A stretch of 64,000 bases of DNA from Halopseudomonas salegens (GCF_900105655.1 NZ_LT629787.1:310001-374000); one strand, 5' to 3'; numbered from the stretch's first letter, positions 1 to 9,777 are shown. Notes: generated by a model from the letters alone, not told the origin. Numbers and translations: made by a program.

Positions 1-1
1 C

Positions 2-949
2 TGGGAACGTGTGGCTGAGGCCTACAACCTGATTGCCGAGGGTCAGGCGGCGTTTTCCAGCCCAACCGCAGTGGATGGCTTGCTGGCGGCCTATGAGCGT
101 GGTGAAAGTGACGAGTTCGTCAAGGCGACCAGTATCGGTGAGCCGGTCAGCATCGCTGATGGCGACGCCGTGGTCTTCATGAACTTTCGGGCTGATCGTG
201 CGCGGGAATTGAGCCGCGCTTTTGTCGAGCCCGACTTCGCGGGTTTCCCCCGTCAACGCCCACTGCAACTGGCCGGTTTTGTCATGTTGACGCAGTATGC
301 AGCGGATATTCCGGCGCCCTGTGCCTACCCGCCGGCAGCGCTGAACAATGTGTTGGGTGAATACCTGTCCAGGCAAGGCAAGACCCAGTTGCGTATTGCT
401 GAAACGGAAAAATACGCTCACGTTACCTTTTTCTTCTCCGGCGGACGCGAAGAGCCTTTCGCTGGTGAAGAGCGCATTCTGGTGCCGTCCCCGCAGGTGG
501 CAACCTATGACTTGCAGCCGGAAATGAGCGCGCCGGAAGTGACTGACCGTATTGTCGAAGCCATCGAGCAACAGCGCTATGACGTTATCGTGGTCAACTA
601 TGCCAATGGCGACATGGTCGGGCATACCGGCGTGTTCGCCGCCGCAGTCAAGGCGGTCGAATGCCTGGATGACTGTATGCGGCGTATCGTCAGTGCCCTG
701 CAGCGGGTCGGCGGCGAGGCGTTGATAACCGCGGACCATGGCAATGTCGAACAAATGGCTGACCATTCCACCGGGCAGGCGCATACCGCTCATACCTGCG
801 AGCCGGTGCCCTTTGTGTATGTCGGGCCGCGGGCTGTCAGTCTGCGCGATGGTGGTATTCTCTCTGATGTGGCGCCGACCATGCTGACACTGCTCGGCCT
901 TGAACAGCCCGCGGAAATGACCGGGCGCAGTATTGCCAGTCTGAATTAA
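2..949 (+). CDS. gpmI: 2,3-bisphosphoglycerate-independent phosphoglycerate mutase (5' truncated by window edge)
   Basis: Interconverts 3- and 2-phosphoglycerate in cytoplasmic glycolysis and gluconeogenesis, using two Mn ions. The frame is open to the left edge, so the gene starts outside the window; about 315 C-terminal codons of a usual ~510 are present. Visible family signatures are NFRADRARE near the start, a substrate-binding segment, and the metal-binding motif [11 protein letters not shown] followed by [11 protein letters not shown] close to the end. The GTG at 11 is internal and not the start. envC follows 13 bp downstream on the same strand, the usual Pseudomonas arrangement. Confidence 0.96.
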   Translation, partial: WERVAEAYNLIAEGQAAFSSPTAVDGLLAAYERGESDEFVKATSIGEPVSIADGDAVVFMNFRADRARELSRAFVEPDFAGFPRQRPLQLAGFVMLTQYAADIPAPCAYPPAALNNVLGEYLSRQGKTQLRIAETEKYAHVTFFFSGGREEPFAGEERILVPSPQVATYDLQPEMSAPEVTDRIVEAIEQQRYDVIVVNYANGDMVGHTGVFAAAVKAVECLDDCMRRIVSALQRVGGEALITADHGNVEQMADHSTGQAHTAHTCEPVPFVYVGPRAVSLRDGGILSDVAPTMLTLLGLEQPAEMTGRSIASLN

Positions 950-962
950 CGGAGGTAGGTGC

Positions 963-2141
963 ATGCGCAGGCAGCAAGGATGGTGCAAAGGCATAGTGCT
1001 CGTGGTACTGGCTGCCGGCCTGAGTGTCGCCCAGACGCTGCCAGCTGACGAGCCGGAAACCGCGGAACAGGCACGAGAGCAATTGCAGGCCACCGAGGCG
1101 GAAATCGAGCAATTGCGCGAAGTACTCAAGGGTCTGGAACAGGAGATGACCGGCCTGCAGCAGGAACTGCAGGAAAGCGAAAGTGATATCGGTCGCCTGG
1201 AACGGGAAAGCCGTGAGCTGGAGCAACAAATCGAGGATGGTGAGGCGCGTCTGCAGGAGTTGCGCCGCGACAGTCAGGCTTTGCAACTGGCGCTTGAGGC
1301 CCAGCACGAGCAGATTGCCCGCCAGGCCCGGGCTGCCTATATGGCAGGCGACCAGGATTACCTGAAAGTATTGCTCAACCAGGATGATCCGGCGCGCATG
1401 TCGCGGATGCTGGGCTATTACCAGCAGGTCAGCCAGGCGCGCGTTCGTGAACTGGACGAGTACCGCACTACGCTGAGACAAATCAGTGACACCCGAGAGG
1501 CGATGCTGCGTCAGCAACAAAGCCTGCAGGGTGATCGCAGCGAGCTGGAACAGCGCACTGCGTCACTGCAGGAACAACAGCGCCAGCGTAGTCGTTTGCT
1601 GACACAGCTGCGTCAGCAGCAGGGTTCGCAAACGCAGCAACTGGAAAACCAGCAAGCCGAGCGCAAGGCGCTGAATGAGTTGATTGAACGCCTGGACCAG
1701 GCGATCACCAGTATTCCCACGCCGGCCGGCAGCTTGCCCTTTGCTGATGCCAAGGGCAAGCTGCCCCTGCCGGTCACTGGTGAGATCAAGGCGCGCTTCG
1801 GCAGTCAGCGTGGTGGCGATGAACGTTTGCGCTGGGATGGTTTGCTACTGGATGCCGAGGAAGGTTCGCCGGTACATGCGATTCATGGCGGCCGGGTGGT
1901 GTTTGCCGAGTGGTTGCGCGGTTCCGGGTTGTTGCTGATTCTGGATCATGGCCAGGGTTACCTGAGCCTGTACGGCCATAATCAGAGCCTGTTGCATGAT
2001 GTCGGTACCTGGGTACAGCCCGGGGAAGCCGTTGCAACGGTTGGAAACAGTGGTGGACAAGCCGTTGCGGGCCTGTATTTTGCCATTCGTCATCAGGGGC
2101 GCCCACTGGACCCTCTGGGCTGGTGTATGCTGTCCAGCTGA
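963..2141 (+). CDS. envC: Murein hydrolase activator EnvC (LytM/M23 family)
   Basis: Periplasmic factor that activates N-acetylmuramyl-L-alanine amidases (AmiB type) for septal peptidoglycan splitting. It is 392 aa: a signal peptide (about residues 1-23, ending near SVAQ), a long Glu/Gln-rich coiled coil (about 30-245), then a C-terminal LytM domain (about 265-385). The zinc-binding residues of active M23 peptidases are degenerate: RWDGLLLD stands where HxxxD is expected, and the HxH motif reads AIRH. This fits an activator rather than an enzyme. An AGGAGG-like site (GGAGGTAGGT) precedes the ATG. ctpA overlaps or follows closely. Confidence 0.93.
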   Translation: MRRQQGWCKGIVLVVLAAGLSVAQTLPADEPETAEQAREQLQATEAEIEQLREVLKGLEQEMTGLQQELQESESDIGRLERESRELEQQIEDGEARLQELRRDSQALQLALEAQHEQIARQARAAYMAGDQDYLKVLLNQDDPARMSRMLGYYQQVSQARVRELDEYRTTLRQISDTREAMLRQQQSLQGDRSELEQRTASLQEQQRQRSRLLTQLRQQQGSQTQQLENQQAERKALNELIERLDQAITSIPTPAGSLPFADAKGKLPLPVTGEIKARFGSQRGGDERLRWDGLLLDAEEGSPVHAIHGGRVVFAEWLRGSGLLLILDHGQGYLSLYGHNQSLLHDVGTWVQPGEAVATVGNSGGQAVAGLYFAIRHQGRPLDPLGWCMLSS

Positions 2142-2170
2142 TGCTTTCTTTTCCTGTCTGGGGGAATTAC

Positions 2171-3436
2171 ATGACTTGTCTGCGTGGCCTGCTGCTCTGT
2201 TTGTTGAGTTTGTCCATTGGCATGGCGGTGGCCCAAACCGACGATAGCCTGCCAGACGGGCAGCTGCCGCTCGACGAGCTGCGTACCTTTGTCGAAGTGC
2301 TGGAGCGTATTCGTACCGCTTATGTCGAGCCGGTTGACGACGCGACCCTGCTGGAAAATGCCATTCGCGGGATGCTTGAAGGGCTGGATCCGCATTCTGC
2401 ATACCTTGAGCCAGAGGCTTTCCGTGGTCTGCAGGACAGCACCAGCGGTCAGTTCGGTGGCCTGGGTATTGAAGTCGGCCAGGAAGATGGTTTTATCAAG
2501 GTGATTTCACCGATTGATGATACGCCTGCCGCCCGCGCCGGCATTGAAGCCGGTGATCTGATCATCAAGCTGGATGAACAGCCGACCAAGGGCATGAGCC
2601 TGATGGATGCGGTGACCAAAATGCGCGGTGAAGCCGGCACCAGTATCACGCTGACCATCGTGCGTGACAGTGGCCGACCCTTTGAGGTCGAGTTGACCCG
2701 GGCGGTGATTCGGGTGCAAAGCGTGCGCAGTCAGATGCTGGACGAAGGCTATGGCTACTTGCGCATTACCCAGTTCCAGAACAATACCGCGGATGACGTG
2801 CGCAACACCCTGAATGAACTCAAGGCGGGTGAACTCAAGGGCCTGGTGCTCGACTTGCGCAATAACCCCGGCGGCGTGCTGCAGGCTGCAGTAGGCGTGG
2901 CTGACAGCTTCCTTGCCGAAGGCAATATCGTGTACACCGAAGGCCGCCTGAGCAATTCGGAAATGCGCTTTAATGCCACCAGCCATAATCCCAGCGGTGA
3001 AGTGCCGGTCGTGGTATTGATCAATGGTGGTTCTGCCTCGGCGGCAGAGATTGTTGCCGGTGCACTGCAGGATCATGGCAGAGCGGTAGTCATGGGGACC
3101 GACAGCTTTGGCAAGGGTTCGGTGCAAACGGTGTTGCCACTGAACAATGATCGCGGCCTGAAACTGACCACGGCAATCTATTTCACCCCTGATGGCCGCT
3201 CGATTCAGGCCCAGGGCATTGTGCCGGACATTCGCGTCGAGCGGGCCCGTGTTACCCGTGAGGAAGAAGACATTGCTGCCGTGCGAGAGTCTGATTTGCA
3301 GGGGCATCTGCGCCGCAGCGAACCCAGTGCGCCAGCAGTGGCTGCTGACCGCGAGCGCCCGCAGGATACGGATTACCAGCTGAATCAGGCGCTGACGCTG
3401 CTCAAGGGCTTGCATCTCACCCGCGCGAAACCATGA
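2171..3436 (+). CDS. ctpA: C-terminal processing peptidase CtpA (S41 family)
   Basis: Periplasmic serine protease that degrades peptidoglycan hydrolases and misfolded envelope proteins. I chose the ATG at 2171 (421 aa): it has GGGGA 6 nt upstream and begins a classical signal peptide ending in AVAQ; in-frame codons upstream add a non-signal extension. Order: N-terminal helices, a PDZ domain (about residues 85-165), then the S41 core with the catalytic Ser in GGSASAAE and the catalytic Lys in SFGKGSVQT. The stop codon overlaps the next gene's ATG (ATGA), so the two are probably translationally coupled. Confidence 0.95.
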   Translation: MTCLRGLLLCLLSLSIGMAVAQTDDSLPDGQLPLDELRTFVEVLERIRTAYVEPVDDATLLENAIRGMLEGLDPHSAYLEPEAFRGLQDSTSGQFGGLGIEVGQEDGFIKVISPIDDTPAARAGIEAGDLIIKLDEQPTKGMSLMDAVTKMRGEAGTSITLTIVRDSGRPFEVELTRAVIRVQSVRSQMLDEGYGYLRITQFQNNTADDVRNTLNELKAGELKGLVLDLRNNPGGVLQAAVGVADSFLAEGNIVYTEGRLSNSEMRFNATSHNPSGEVPVVVLINGGSASAAEIVAGALQDHGRAVVMGTDSFGKGSVQTVLPLNNDRGLKLTTAIYFTPDGRSIQAQGIVPDIRVERARVTREEEDIAAVRESDLQGHLRRSEPSAPAVAADRERPQDTDYQLNQALTLLKGLHLTRAKP

Positions 3437-4395
3437 GTTTGCGCGGTATTCCGGCACTGCTGGTGCTGGGATTACTGGTTGCCTGTAGCGAGCAGCCCGA
3501 GCCCGAGACCGCCAGTGGACAGGCGCCGGAACAACCGGCTGCCACTCATCCAGTCGCCGAGGCAGAGCCGGCTGAAGGGCCACCGGACTGGTTGCTGCAT
3601 CCGGAAACTCTGCCAGCCTTGCCTGAACCTGAACCTGAACCTGAACCTGAACCTGAACCTGTAACGGATGCTGCGTCGGTCGAGTCGGCACCCGCCATGC
3701 CGGCAGACGATCAGGTGACGGCGTTGCCTGACCGCCCATTGCTGGCAATTGTGATTGACGATCTGGGGCACAGCTACACGCAGGGGCGACGGATTATCGA
3801 CTTGCCCGGCCCGGTCGCTCTGGCCATTTTGCCCCAGACTCCTTTTGCCCGGCGGCTGGCGCGCGAAGCCAGTGCGGCCGGACAGATTGTCATGCTGCAC
3901 CAGCCTATGGAAAACGGCGCGGGTTTACCGCTTGGGCCTGGCGGCTTGTATCGGGATACCCCCATTGAGGGCTATGCCGATATTCTGTTGAGCAACCTGG
4001 CCGAACTGCCTGGCGTCAGTGGCATCAATAACCATATGGGCAGCTTGCTGACGGCTGACCGGGTGGCCATGGATCAGCTTATGGCGGTTGCGCAGCGCGA
4101 GAATTTGTTCTTTCTCGATAGTCGCACCACGGCGGAAACCCAGGCGGCTTTTGCAGCCGCTGCAGCCGGGGTGCCACATGCCTCGCGTCAGGTATTTCTT
4201 GATCATGTGCGGGATGCGGATGCGGTTGCAGACTCCTTTGCCGTGGCGCTGGAATTGGCCCGGCAGCAAGGTCGAGCCATTGTCGTCGGGCACCCGCATG
4301 CCGCTACGCTGGCTTTTCTTGAGCGGGCATTGCCGGGGCTTGCCGCGCGCGAAGGAGTGACGCTGGTGCCGGTGACAGCGCTGCTTGCCCACTGA
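3433..4395 (+). CDS. Divergent polysaccharide deacetylase family lipoprotein (YibQ-like)
   Basis: 320-aa member of the divergent polysaccharide deacetylase family (YibQ), a (beta/alpha)7 carbohydrate-esterase-4-like fold. The domain begins near residue 97 (LAIVIDDLGH) and runs to the C-terminus, with NNHMG and VGHPHA motifs. The N-terminus LLVLGLLVACS has a convincing lipobox, so the protein is probably a lipoprotein. A Pro/Glu-rich linker (about residues 55-80) separates the anchor from the domain and includes a run of Pro-Glu pairs encoded by a hexanucleotide repeat. ATG overlaps the ctpA stop. Its substrate is unknown; conserved linkage with envC and ctpA suggests a cell-wall role. Confidence 0.88.
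   Translation: MSLRGIPALLVLGLLVACSEQPEPETASGQAPEQPAATHPVAEAEPAEGPPDWLLHPETLPALPEPEPEPEPEPEPVTDAASVESAPAMPADDQVTALPDRPLLAIVIDDLGHSYTQGRRIIDLPGPVALAILPQTPFARRLAREASAAGQIVMLHQPMENGAGLPLGPGGLYRDTPIEGYADILLSNLAELPGVSGINNHMGSLLTADRVAMDQLMAVAQRENLFFLDSRTTAETQAAFAAAAAGVPHASRQVFLDHVRDADAVADSFAVALELARQQGRAIVVGHPHAATLAFLERALPGLAAREGVTLVPVTALLAH
3622..3660 (+). repeat. In-frame hexanucleotide tandem repeat (CCTGAA, about 6.5 units)
   Basis: Pure tandem CCTGAA units within the linker of the deacetylase-family lipoprotein, coding for alternating Pro-Glu. Because the unit is 6 nt, slippage would change linker length without shifting the frame. Confidence 0.95.
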
Positions 4396-4460
4396 AAACG
4401 ACTGGCGGCGTCGTGGCGTTGCCGGTAAACCGCTGTTAATTCTGTGTTCTGGAATACACC

Positions 4461-4485
4461 AAAAAAAGGGCATCCGCAGATGCCC
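4461..4485 (-). terminator. Rho-independent terminator of the DUF1302-DUF1329 operon
   Basis: GGGCATC, a CGCA loop and GATGCCC form a 7-bp stem. On the minus strand the hairpin is followed by seven T residues, as expected 30 nt downstream of the minus-strand DUF1329 stop. Read on the plus strand there is no T tract. Confidence 0.85.
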
Positions 4486-4514
4486 AAAAAGTCCAACGCA
4501 GCAAACACTGGAGC

Positions 4515-5876
4515 TCAGCGCACCCCGGATGCCCGCAATGCGGCCGGTGTGAACTGGTTGTAGTTCGGCGTGTAGTCAAAGTTCGGCGCCGCACGCTCTT
4601 CGGTGTACATACCCAGAGCGATGTAACGACCCGCGATCAGGTCATACAGGGTTTCAATCGAATAACCCGGAATCTTTTCCCGATAGTTGTGGGAAATGTG
4701 ACCTTCACCTACGCGCCACAGGGTGCCACGACCGTCGTAGTGATCGGCCAGGGTGATCAGCCAGGAGTCTTCGTCCATAAAGAAGTTACGCTGGGCGTAA
4801 ATATGGCGTTGACCATCCTTGATCGTACCCTGCACTTCCCACACGCGATGCAGCTCGAAACGGGTGTGTTTCGGGTTGATATGACCGGCTTGCAGCACAT
4901 CCGCGTACGGCAGGTCAGGCTCGGTCAGCTTGTAGCTGTTGTAGGGAATGAAGACTTCCTTCTTGCCAACCAGTTCCCAATCGTAACGATCCGGAGCACC
5001 GTTGTACATGGCGAAGTTGTCCGAGGTCCGCATGCCGTCCGACGCTGTACCCGGACCGTCATAGGCCACCTGCGGAGCGCGACGAACACGGCGCTGACCC
5101 GCATTGTATACCCACGCCATACGCGGCTCCTGCAGCTGATCCAGTGAATCGTGGACCAGCAGCACGTTACCCGCCAGACGCGACGGCGCATTCACCCGCT
5201 GCTTGAAGTACAGCAGGTTGTTGGGGACGGATTCGTGATCCACATCGGGCATCTGGTTCGGGTAACCGACTTCCTCTTCCAGCTTGATCAAGGTGTAGGA
5301 ACCGTTTACCTGCGGCATCGCCTGCATGTAGTAGCGGTGCACGTTCTTGCGATAGCGCGTGTTGTGGTTCCACACCACTTCCACGCCGCTCTGCGGGATC
5401 GGGAAGGCAAAGGTACCGTGCGGGAAGTTGGTGATGCCGTCACCGTTATTCACCAGCTGCGCCTGACCGGCCATACGCTTGACCTGGTCATACACATCCT
5501 GCGAATAACCGATACTGCGATGCGACGGATACACCGGCATCTGGAAGGTTTCCGGATAACGCTCGAACAGGGCGATCTGACCGGGGGTCAGGTTGTCGCT
5601 GTAGTCCTGGTAGTTTTGTGCGGTGATCACAAACTCGGGCTGTTCGTCGGCATAGGGGTTGGCCGAAAAACCATCGTCCAGCAGTTGACCGGCATCGCTA
5701 TCCAGGCCACCGGTCCACTCGGGGATGGTACCTGCCGCATTGCCGGCACGTTCGGCACCGACCGGCGTCAGATCGCCGCCCAGACGACTGAAGTCGGGTT
5801 GCTGCGCCATAACGCTGGTGGTGAGCAAGCTCAGTGCCAGACCACCGGCACCCAGCAGAGTCATTTGTTTATGCAT
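4515..5876 (-). CDS. DUF1329 domain-containing outer-membrane/periplasmic lipoprotein-like protein
   Basis: 453-aa DUF1329 protein with a clear signal peptide (MHKQMTLLGAGGLALSLL, cleavage after VMAQ). DUF1329 proteins resemble LolB-type lipid carriers and are nearly always encoded beside DUF1302; the pair is linked to transport or handling of hydrophobic compounds, but the exact role is not established. Typical sequences are present: SRLGGDLTPVGAERAGNAAG at the mature start, RRVRRAPQVAYDGPG, NGAPDRYDWELVGKKE and HRVWEVQGTIKDG. It lies 23 nt behind the DUF1302 gene and ahead of a strong terminator. A same-length paralogue (453 aa) occurs at 27391-28752. Confidence 0.9.
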   Translation of the reverse strand: MHKQMTLLGAGGLALSLLTTSVMAQQPDFSRLGGDLTPVGAERAGNAAGTIPEWTGGLDSDAGQLLDDGFSANPYADEQPEFVITAQNYQDYSDNLTPGQIALFERYPETFQMPVYPSHRSIGYSQDVYDQVKRMAGQAQLVNNGDGITNFPHGTFAFPIPQSGVEVVWNHNTRYRKNVHRYYMQAMPQVNGSYTLIKLEEEVGYPNQMPDVDHESVPNNLLYFKQRVNAPSRLAGNVLLVHDSLDQLQEPRMAWVYNAGQRRVRRAPQVAYDGPGTASDGMRTSDNFAMYNGAPDRYDWELVGKKEVFIPYNSYKLTEPDLPYADVLQAGHINPKHTRFELHRVWEVQGTIKDGQRHIYAQRNFFMDEDSWLITLADHYDGRGTLWRVGEGHISHNYREKIPGYSIETLYDLIAGRYIALGMYTEERAAPNFDYTPNYNQFTPAALRASGVR

Positions 5877-5899
5877 AGTGTTTTCTCCAATGGTCAGTA

Positions 5900-7684
5900 T
5901 TAGAAGCTTACGCTGACGCTGACAGACGCAAAATCACGGTCAACGTTGGTGTTGTACTTGCCATCGAAGTACGAGGTGTAGCTGATACTGGCGTTGTATT
6001 TGTTCGCGTAATCCGCATTCAGCCCCAGGCTGACCGATTTGGCATTCTCGTTGAAGTTCGGGCTGTAACCCTCGACGTCATGTGACCAGGCCAGGCTCGG
6101 GGTCAAATTCACACCGCGGAATACGTTGCTGTATTGCAGGTTGGCTCGCACTCGATAGCCCCAGGAATTGCTGGTCATGTAACCGTTGTTCTCGCACCAG
6201 CTGGCGGCTTTCGGGCTGCTGCCGAGCGATGAACAGGTGCCATCGGCGAATGGGCTTTGGCCAAACAACGAGTCGCGGCCAAATTTTGTCTTGCCGTTGG
6301 CGTTGCTCAATCCGGCGATATGGTTGAAGCCAACTTCGCCGGCCACTACCATGCGGCTGGCACCCAGCACCCGGTCGATGGTTTTTATCAATGAGACCTG
6401 TGCCTGCAGGAACTCTTTGCGCTCATAGCCCTGGATCTCGGTACCGGTTGCCAGACCGGTCAGCCCGCGATGGGTGTTGTCACCCAGCTGCAGCGCGGTA
6501 CGGCTCATGTCGCTGGTAGCGATACCCAGGGGCATGTTCGGCCGGTAGCTGATCTCGCCAGCGAGGGGCATGCCGGCTACGTTGGTCTGGAAGCTAACGC
6601 CGTACAGGCGGATATCTTCCGGGTATTTGAAGAAGTAACCGGCAGCACCCAGGCTGCCATCTATCCCGGTGATACCAGCACCTCCCAGCAGCAAACGACC
6701 GGCAACCCCGTTGAAGGTCGGTGTGCGGCTATGGTAGTTCATGGCGTACAGGCCGAACTCCGTATCGTTGAGTTCCGGGGCAAACCAGCGGAAGGCAACG
6801 CCCCATTGGCCGTCATCACGCGCCTCCTCATCCTTGCGTGCCCGGCTAATGATGATGTTGTCCGCTTGCAGTTCGTTTTGCGGGCGGTCCATGCCGGCCA
6901 CGATCAGTCGATCCACGCAGCCTTTACCCACGGTGTCGGCGCCGAAAAAGGTGCCACAATTGTCGGTCACCGTGGGGGCCCACTTGAGTTGGTAGAAGGC
7001 TTCCATGCTCAGATTGTCGCTAAGCGTCTGAGATACATAGAGCATCTCTACCGGAATCAGAGCTTCCTTGACCTCGGAACCGGGACGGCGGAAAGCCGAT
7101 ACGTCCAATGGGTTGACGCTATTGATGGAGTTGCTGATAAACAGGCTTTCACCCCAGTTGACCACCTGTCGACCGACACGGAGATTGCCAGGCAGGGTGC
7201 CAATGGAATAGTTGTGATAAACAAAGGCGTCCAGCAGTGCCACGCCCGAGGCTTTCATCAGCGGCGCTGCGCCATCATCGCTGATGTCATAGAAGCGTTG
7301 ACTGCCATCTTTGGTTTCAAAGTCGTACCAGTATTTGCCGCGCAGGAAGGCACCGGAATTGCGATAGCGCATCTCCACATCATGAACGCCCTTGAACGCC
7401 TTGGAAAAGATGTCTCCCTTGTCGAAATTCAGCCGACCGTCGTCGGAGGTGCGTGAGGTGGCTTGCCCCCCCATGGGCTTGCCATCACGCATGGTGTCGA
7501 CATGGATGAAACGATTGTCAGCGTCGCTGAGCGCCCAGCTGGCCCCGATACTGAGTTGCGAATCCAGCTGCACTTGCATGTCGCCGAGCTGAAAACTGGC
7601 GGCTTGCGCTGGCCCGATCAGGCTGGCCATGGCAATTGCCAGTGGCAAGGCGCCGAGTCTTGCGGCAGATCTTGTTGTTGTCAT
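5900..7684 (-). CDS. DUF1302 family outer-membrane protein
   Basis: 594-aa protein beginning MTTTRSAARLGALPLAIAMA, a signal peptide cut after AQA. The ATG at 7684 is preceded by GGGAGC; the longer frame to 7783 lacks a signal. DUF1302 proteins are predicted large beta-barrels. Family hallmarks seen are RVGRQVVNWGESLF, NPLDVSAFRRPGSEVKEALI, alternating beta strands, and a C-terminal aromatic residue (SVSVSF) typical of outer-membrane proteins. It is first gene of a two-gene operon with DUF1329, and an AraC-type gene starts 216 bp away on the other strand. Substrate unknown; a hydrophobic compound or ester is the likeliest guess. Confidence 0.9.
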   Translation of the reverse strand: MTTTRSAARLGALPLAIAMASLIGPAQAASFQLGDMQVQLDSQLSIGASWALSDADNRFIHVDTMRDGKPMGGQATSRTSDDGRLNFDKGDIFSKAFKGVHDVEMRYRNSGAFLRGKYWYDFETKDGSQRFYDISDDGAAPLMKASGVALLDAFVYHNYSIGTLPGNLRVGRQVVNWGESLFISNSINSVNPLDVSAFRRPGSEVKEALIPVEMLYVSQTLSDNLSMEAFYQLKWAPTVTDNCGTFFGADTVGKGCVDRLIVAGMDRPQNELQADNIIISRARKDEEARDDGQWGVAFRWFAPELNDTEFGLYAMNYHSRTPTFNGVAGRLLLGGAGITGIDGSLGAAGYFFKYPEDIRLYGVSFQTNVAGMPLAGEISYRPNMPLGIATSDMSRTALQLGDNTHRGLTGLATGTEIQGYERKEFLQAQVSLIKTIDRVLGASRMVVAGEVGFNHIAGLSNANGKTKFGRDSLFGQSPFADGTCSSLGSSPKAASWCENNGYMTSNSWGYRVRANLQYSNVFRGVNLTPSLAWSHDVEGYSPNFNENAKSVSLGLNADYANKYNASISYTSYFDGKYNTNVDRDFASVSVSVSF

Positions 7685-7767
7685 GGGCTGCTCCCTTGAA
7701 TGATTGGTCTGACCGCCGGTGTTCCCGGCAGGCTTGCCTAGTGTGCCGACACCGCCCGATTGCAGCC

Positions 7768-7867
7768 TGTCCGGGACGGACACTCAATACCTGCCAGAAC
7801 GGACATCAGTCACTTGCAACCTGCATTTGAAGGCCATTAGGAATTAATCTACTCTGTAAGGCAGAGT
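7768..7867. promoter_or_regulatory. Divergent control region with candidate AraC operators
   Basis: The 216-bp gap between the DUF1302 gene and the araC-type gene contains TGTCC-GGGAC-GGACA (inverted repeat, 7768-7782), a direct repeat ACGGACA at 7776 and 7799 (23 bp apart, about two helical turns), and a perfect inverted repeat ACTCTG-5-CAGAGT at 7851-7867. Spaced direct repeats are typical AraC-family sites. Assignment to the adjacent regulator is inference. Confidence 0.45.
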
Positions 7868-7900
7868 ACTCTGAATACTTTAATAAAAGGCAGGGAAGAC

Positions 7901-8950
7901 ATGGTTCAGATGATCATCATGAAAGGACAACATCAGCCGCGTGAACAGGCTGTCTGGATGGATTTGATTGGCGAGGCGCTGAGTCTCCGGCAGCGAACGC
8001 TGTTGGAGTCCACGTTGGCAAGGAAATTGTTGACGCACCTGCAGGAGAGCGACAGCATCGATCAGAGCAGTTGCAACCTGCTTTGGGAGGAAGCCTTGCA
8101 ACTCAGTGGAGATGACTGGTTTGGTCTGCAGGCCGGATTGTCCATGAATTTCTCCTCGTTGCCTCTGCGTGCGCTCGAGTTGACGGCGGCGGCCAGTGCC
8201 GATGTGGCTGCCGCGCTTGCTTCACTGGCGCGCTTTTTTGAACTGGTCAGCGCTCAGGCCCGTGCAGAACTGACCATGGGGCCGCAGGGCGCCAGCTTGC
8301 GGCTGTTGCCGATCGGCCAGCCTCATCCGCAACACATGCAGGCACTTTTGGGGATGTGCGCAAGATTGCTCGAGTCGCTGGGACAGTCGCGGCAAGACGT
8401 ATTGCTGCTGTTGCCTGCCGAGCAGGTCCTGTTCGAAAGGCGACAGATAGCCGGCCTGCGTTTGCAGGGGGGCGACGGGTATGCGTTGCAGTTGCCCCGT
8501 CAGGTGCTGGATTGCCCATTGCCCGACTCGACCCCGGTATTGCTCAGCGGGATTACCGGGACCCTGCGCAATTTGCTGGCGAGCATGTCAGGAACAGACC
8601 TGGTTGAACGGGTCAGGCATACCATGCTGCGCCTGCTGTCCACCGGGCGGCTCAGCGAGGTGGAGATAGCCGCGCCAATGAACATCAGCACACGGCATCT
8701 GCGGCGGCTGCTGAAACAGCAGGGCGCCAGCTACGAGCAGTTGCTGGATCAGGTGCGTCGAGAGGAAAGCCTGCGTTTGCTGCAAGACTCTGGCAAGTCG
8801 CTGACCAGTATTGCCTACGAACTCGGTTTTCATGAGCCAAGCAGCTTTACACGGGCTTTTCGGCGCTGGACCGGCATCAGTCCGAGTGAATTCCGGCGCC
8901 GCCAACAAACGTCTCAACTTGCTGTTGATGCCTGCAGGCGGATTGCCTGA
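7901..8950 (+). CDS. AraC family transcriptional regulator
   Basis: 349-aa regulator with an N-terminal ligand/dimer domain of the Arabinose_bd type found in OruR/VirS-like proteins (about residues 20-210) and a C-terminal double helix-turn-helix AraC domain (about 240-335; first helix MNISTRHLRRLLKQQG, signature SLTSIAYELGFHEPSSFTRAF). GGGAAG lies 4 nt before the ATG. It is transcribed divergently from the DUF1302-DUF1329 operon, so it probably activates that operon in response to a hydrophobic ligand. Its 3' end lies 6 nt from the convergent hisF stop, without an obvious terminator between. Confidence 0.92.
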   Translation: MVQMIIMKGQHQPREQAVWMDLIGEALSLRQRTLLESTLARKLLTHLQESDSIDQSSCNLLWEEALQLSGDDWFGLQAGLSMNFSSLPLRALELTAAASADVAAALASLARFFELVSAQARAELTMGPQGASLRLLPIGQPHPQHMQALLGMCARLLESLGQSRQDVLLLLPAEQVLFERRQIAGLRLQGGDGYALQLPRQVLDCPLPDSTPVLLSGITGTLRNLLASMSGTDLVERVRHTMLRLLSTGRLSEVEIAAPMNISTRHLRRLLKQQGASYEQLLDQVRREESLRLLQDSGKSLTSIAYELGFHEPSSFTRAFRRWTGISPSEFRRRQQTSQLAVDACRRIA

Positions 8951-8956
8951 ACCGGC

Positions 8957-9730
8957 TTACCGGCGCATCTCGATGCCTTGAGCGGCCATGAAGTCCTTGG
9001 CCTGGGTAATGCTGTATTCGCCGAAGTGGAAAATGCTGGCGGCCAATACGGCATCGGCACCACCCTGGAGCACGCCATCTGCCAGGTGCTGCAGGTTGCC
9101 AACGCCGCCGGAAGCAATGACCGGGATATGCAGGGTATCGCTTATGGCACGCGTTACGCCAAGGTCATAGCCACTTTTCACGCCGTCCTGATCCATGCTG
9201 GTAAGCAGGATTTCACCGGCGCCAAGGTCTTCCATCTTCTTCGCCCAGACCACGGCATCCAGACCGGTCGGCTTGCGACCACCATGGGTAAAGATTTCCC
9301 AGCGCTCGGGCTCGCCGGGGGCGGAAACCCGCTTGGCGTCAATTGCCACAACGATGCACTGTGAGCCGAAGCGGTCAGCGGCTTCACCCACGAACTCGGG
9401 ATTGAATACCGCGGCGGTATTGATGGATACCTTGTCGGCCCCTGCATTGAGCAGGTTGCGGATATCACTGACGGTACGCACGCCGCCGCCCACGGTCAGC
9501 GGTATGAATACTTCGCTGGCCATGCGCTCCACCGTATGCAGGGTGGTGTCGCGTTCCTGATGGCTGGCCGTGATGTCGAGAAAAGTGATCTCGTCCGCAC
9601 CCTGCTCGTTATAGCGGCGGGCAACCTCGACCGGGTCACCGGCGTCACGGATATTCTCGAACTGCACACCCTTGACCACACGGCCGTTATCAACGTCGAG
9701 GCAGGGGATAATGCGTTTGGCCAGAGGCAT
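8957..9730 (-). CDS. hisF: Imidazole glycerol phosphate synthase subunit HisF
   Basis: Cyclase subunit that converts PRFAR plus HisH-derived ammonia into IGP and AICAR in histidine biosynthesis. It is 257 aa, full length, a (beta/alpha)8 barrel starting [21 protein letters not shown], with the catalytic Asp in CLDVDNG (about residue 11) and Asp in SMDQDG (about 130). It is last of hisB-hisH-hisA-hisF on the minus strand, 47 nt after hisA. Confidence 0.98.
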   Translation of the reverse strand: MPLAKRIIPCLDVDNGRVVKGVQFENIRDAGDPVEVARRYNEQGADEITFLDITASHQERDTTLHTVERMASEVFIPLTVGGGVRTVSDIRNLLNAGADKVSINTAAVFNPEFVGEAADRFGSQCIVVAIDAKRVSAPGEPERWEIFTHGGRKPTGLDAVVWAKKMEDLGAGEILLTSMDQDGVKSGYDLGVTRAISDTLHIPVIASGGVGNLQHLADGVLQGGADAVLAASIFHFGEYSITQAKDFMAAQGIEMRR

Positions 9731-9777
9731 AAGGTCAACTCCGTGCGCGTTAATTGGTTTGGTTTATCGCTGCAGCC

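Noticed and set aside
2507..3748. 413-codon minus-strand frame opposite ctpA and the deacetylase gene
   Set aside because: Antisense shadow in high-GC DNA; low-complexity VQVQ run arises from the CCTGAA repeat; no family features.
6470..7456. 328-codon plus-strand frame opposite the DUF1302 gene
   Set aside because: Antisense shadow of a well-supported gene; no ribosome site or domain.
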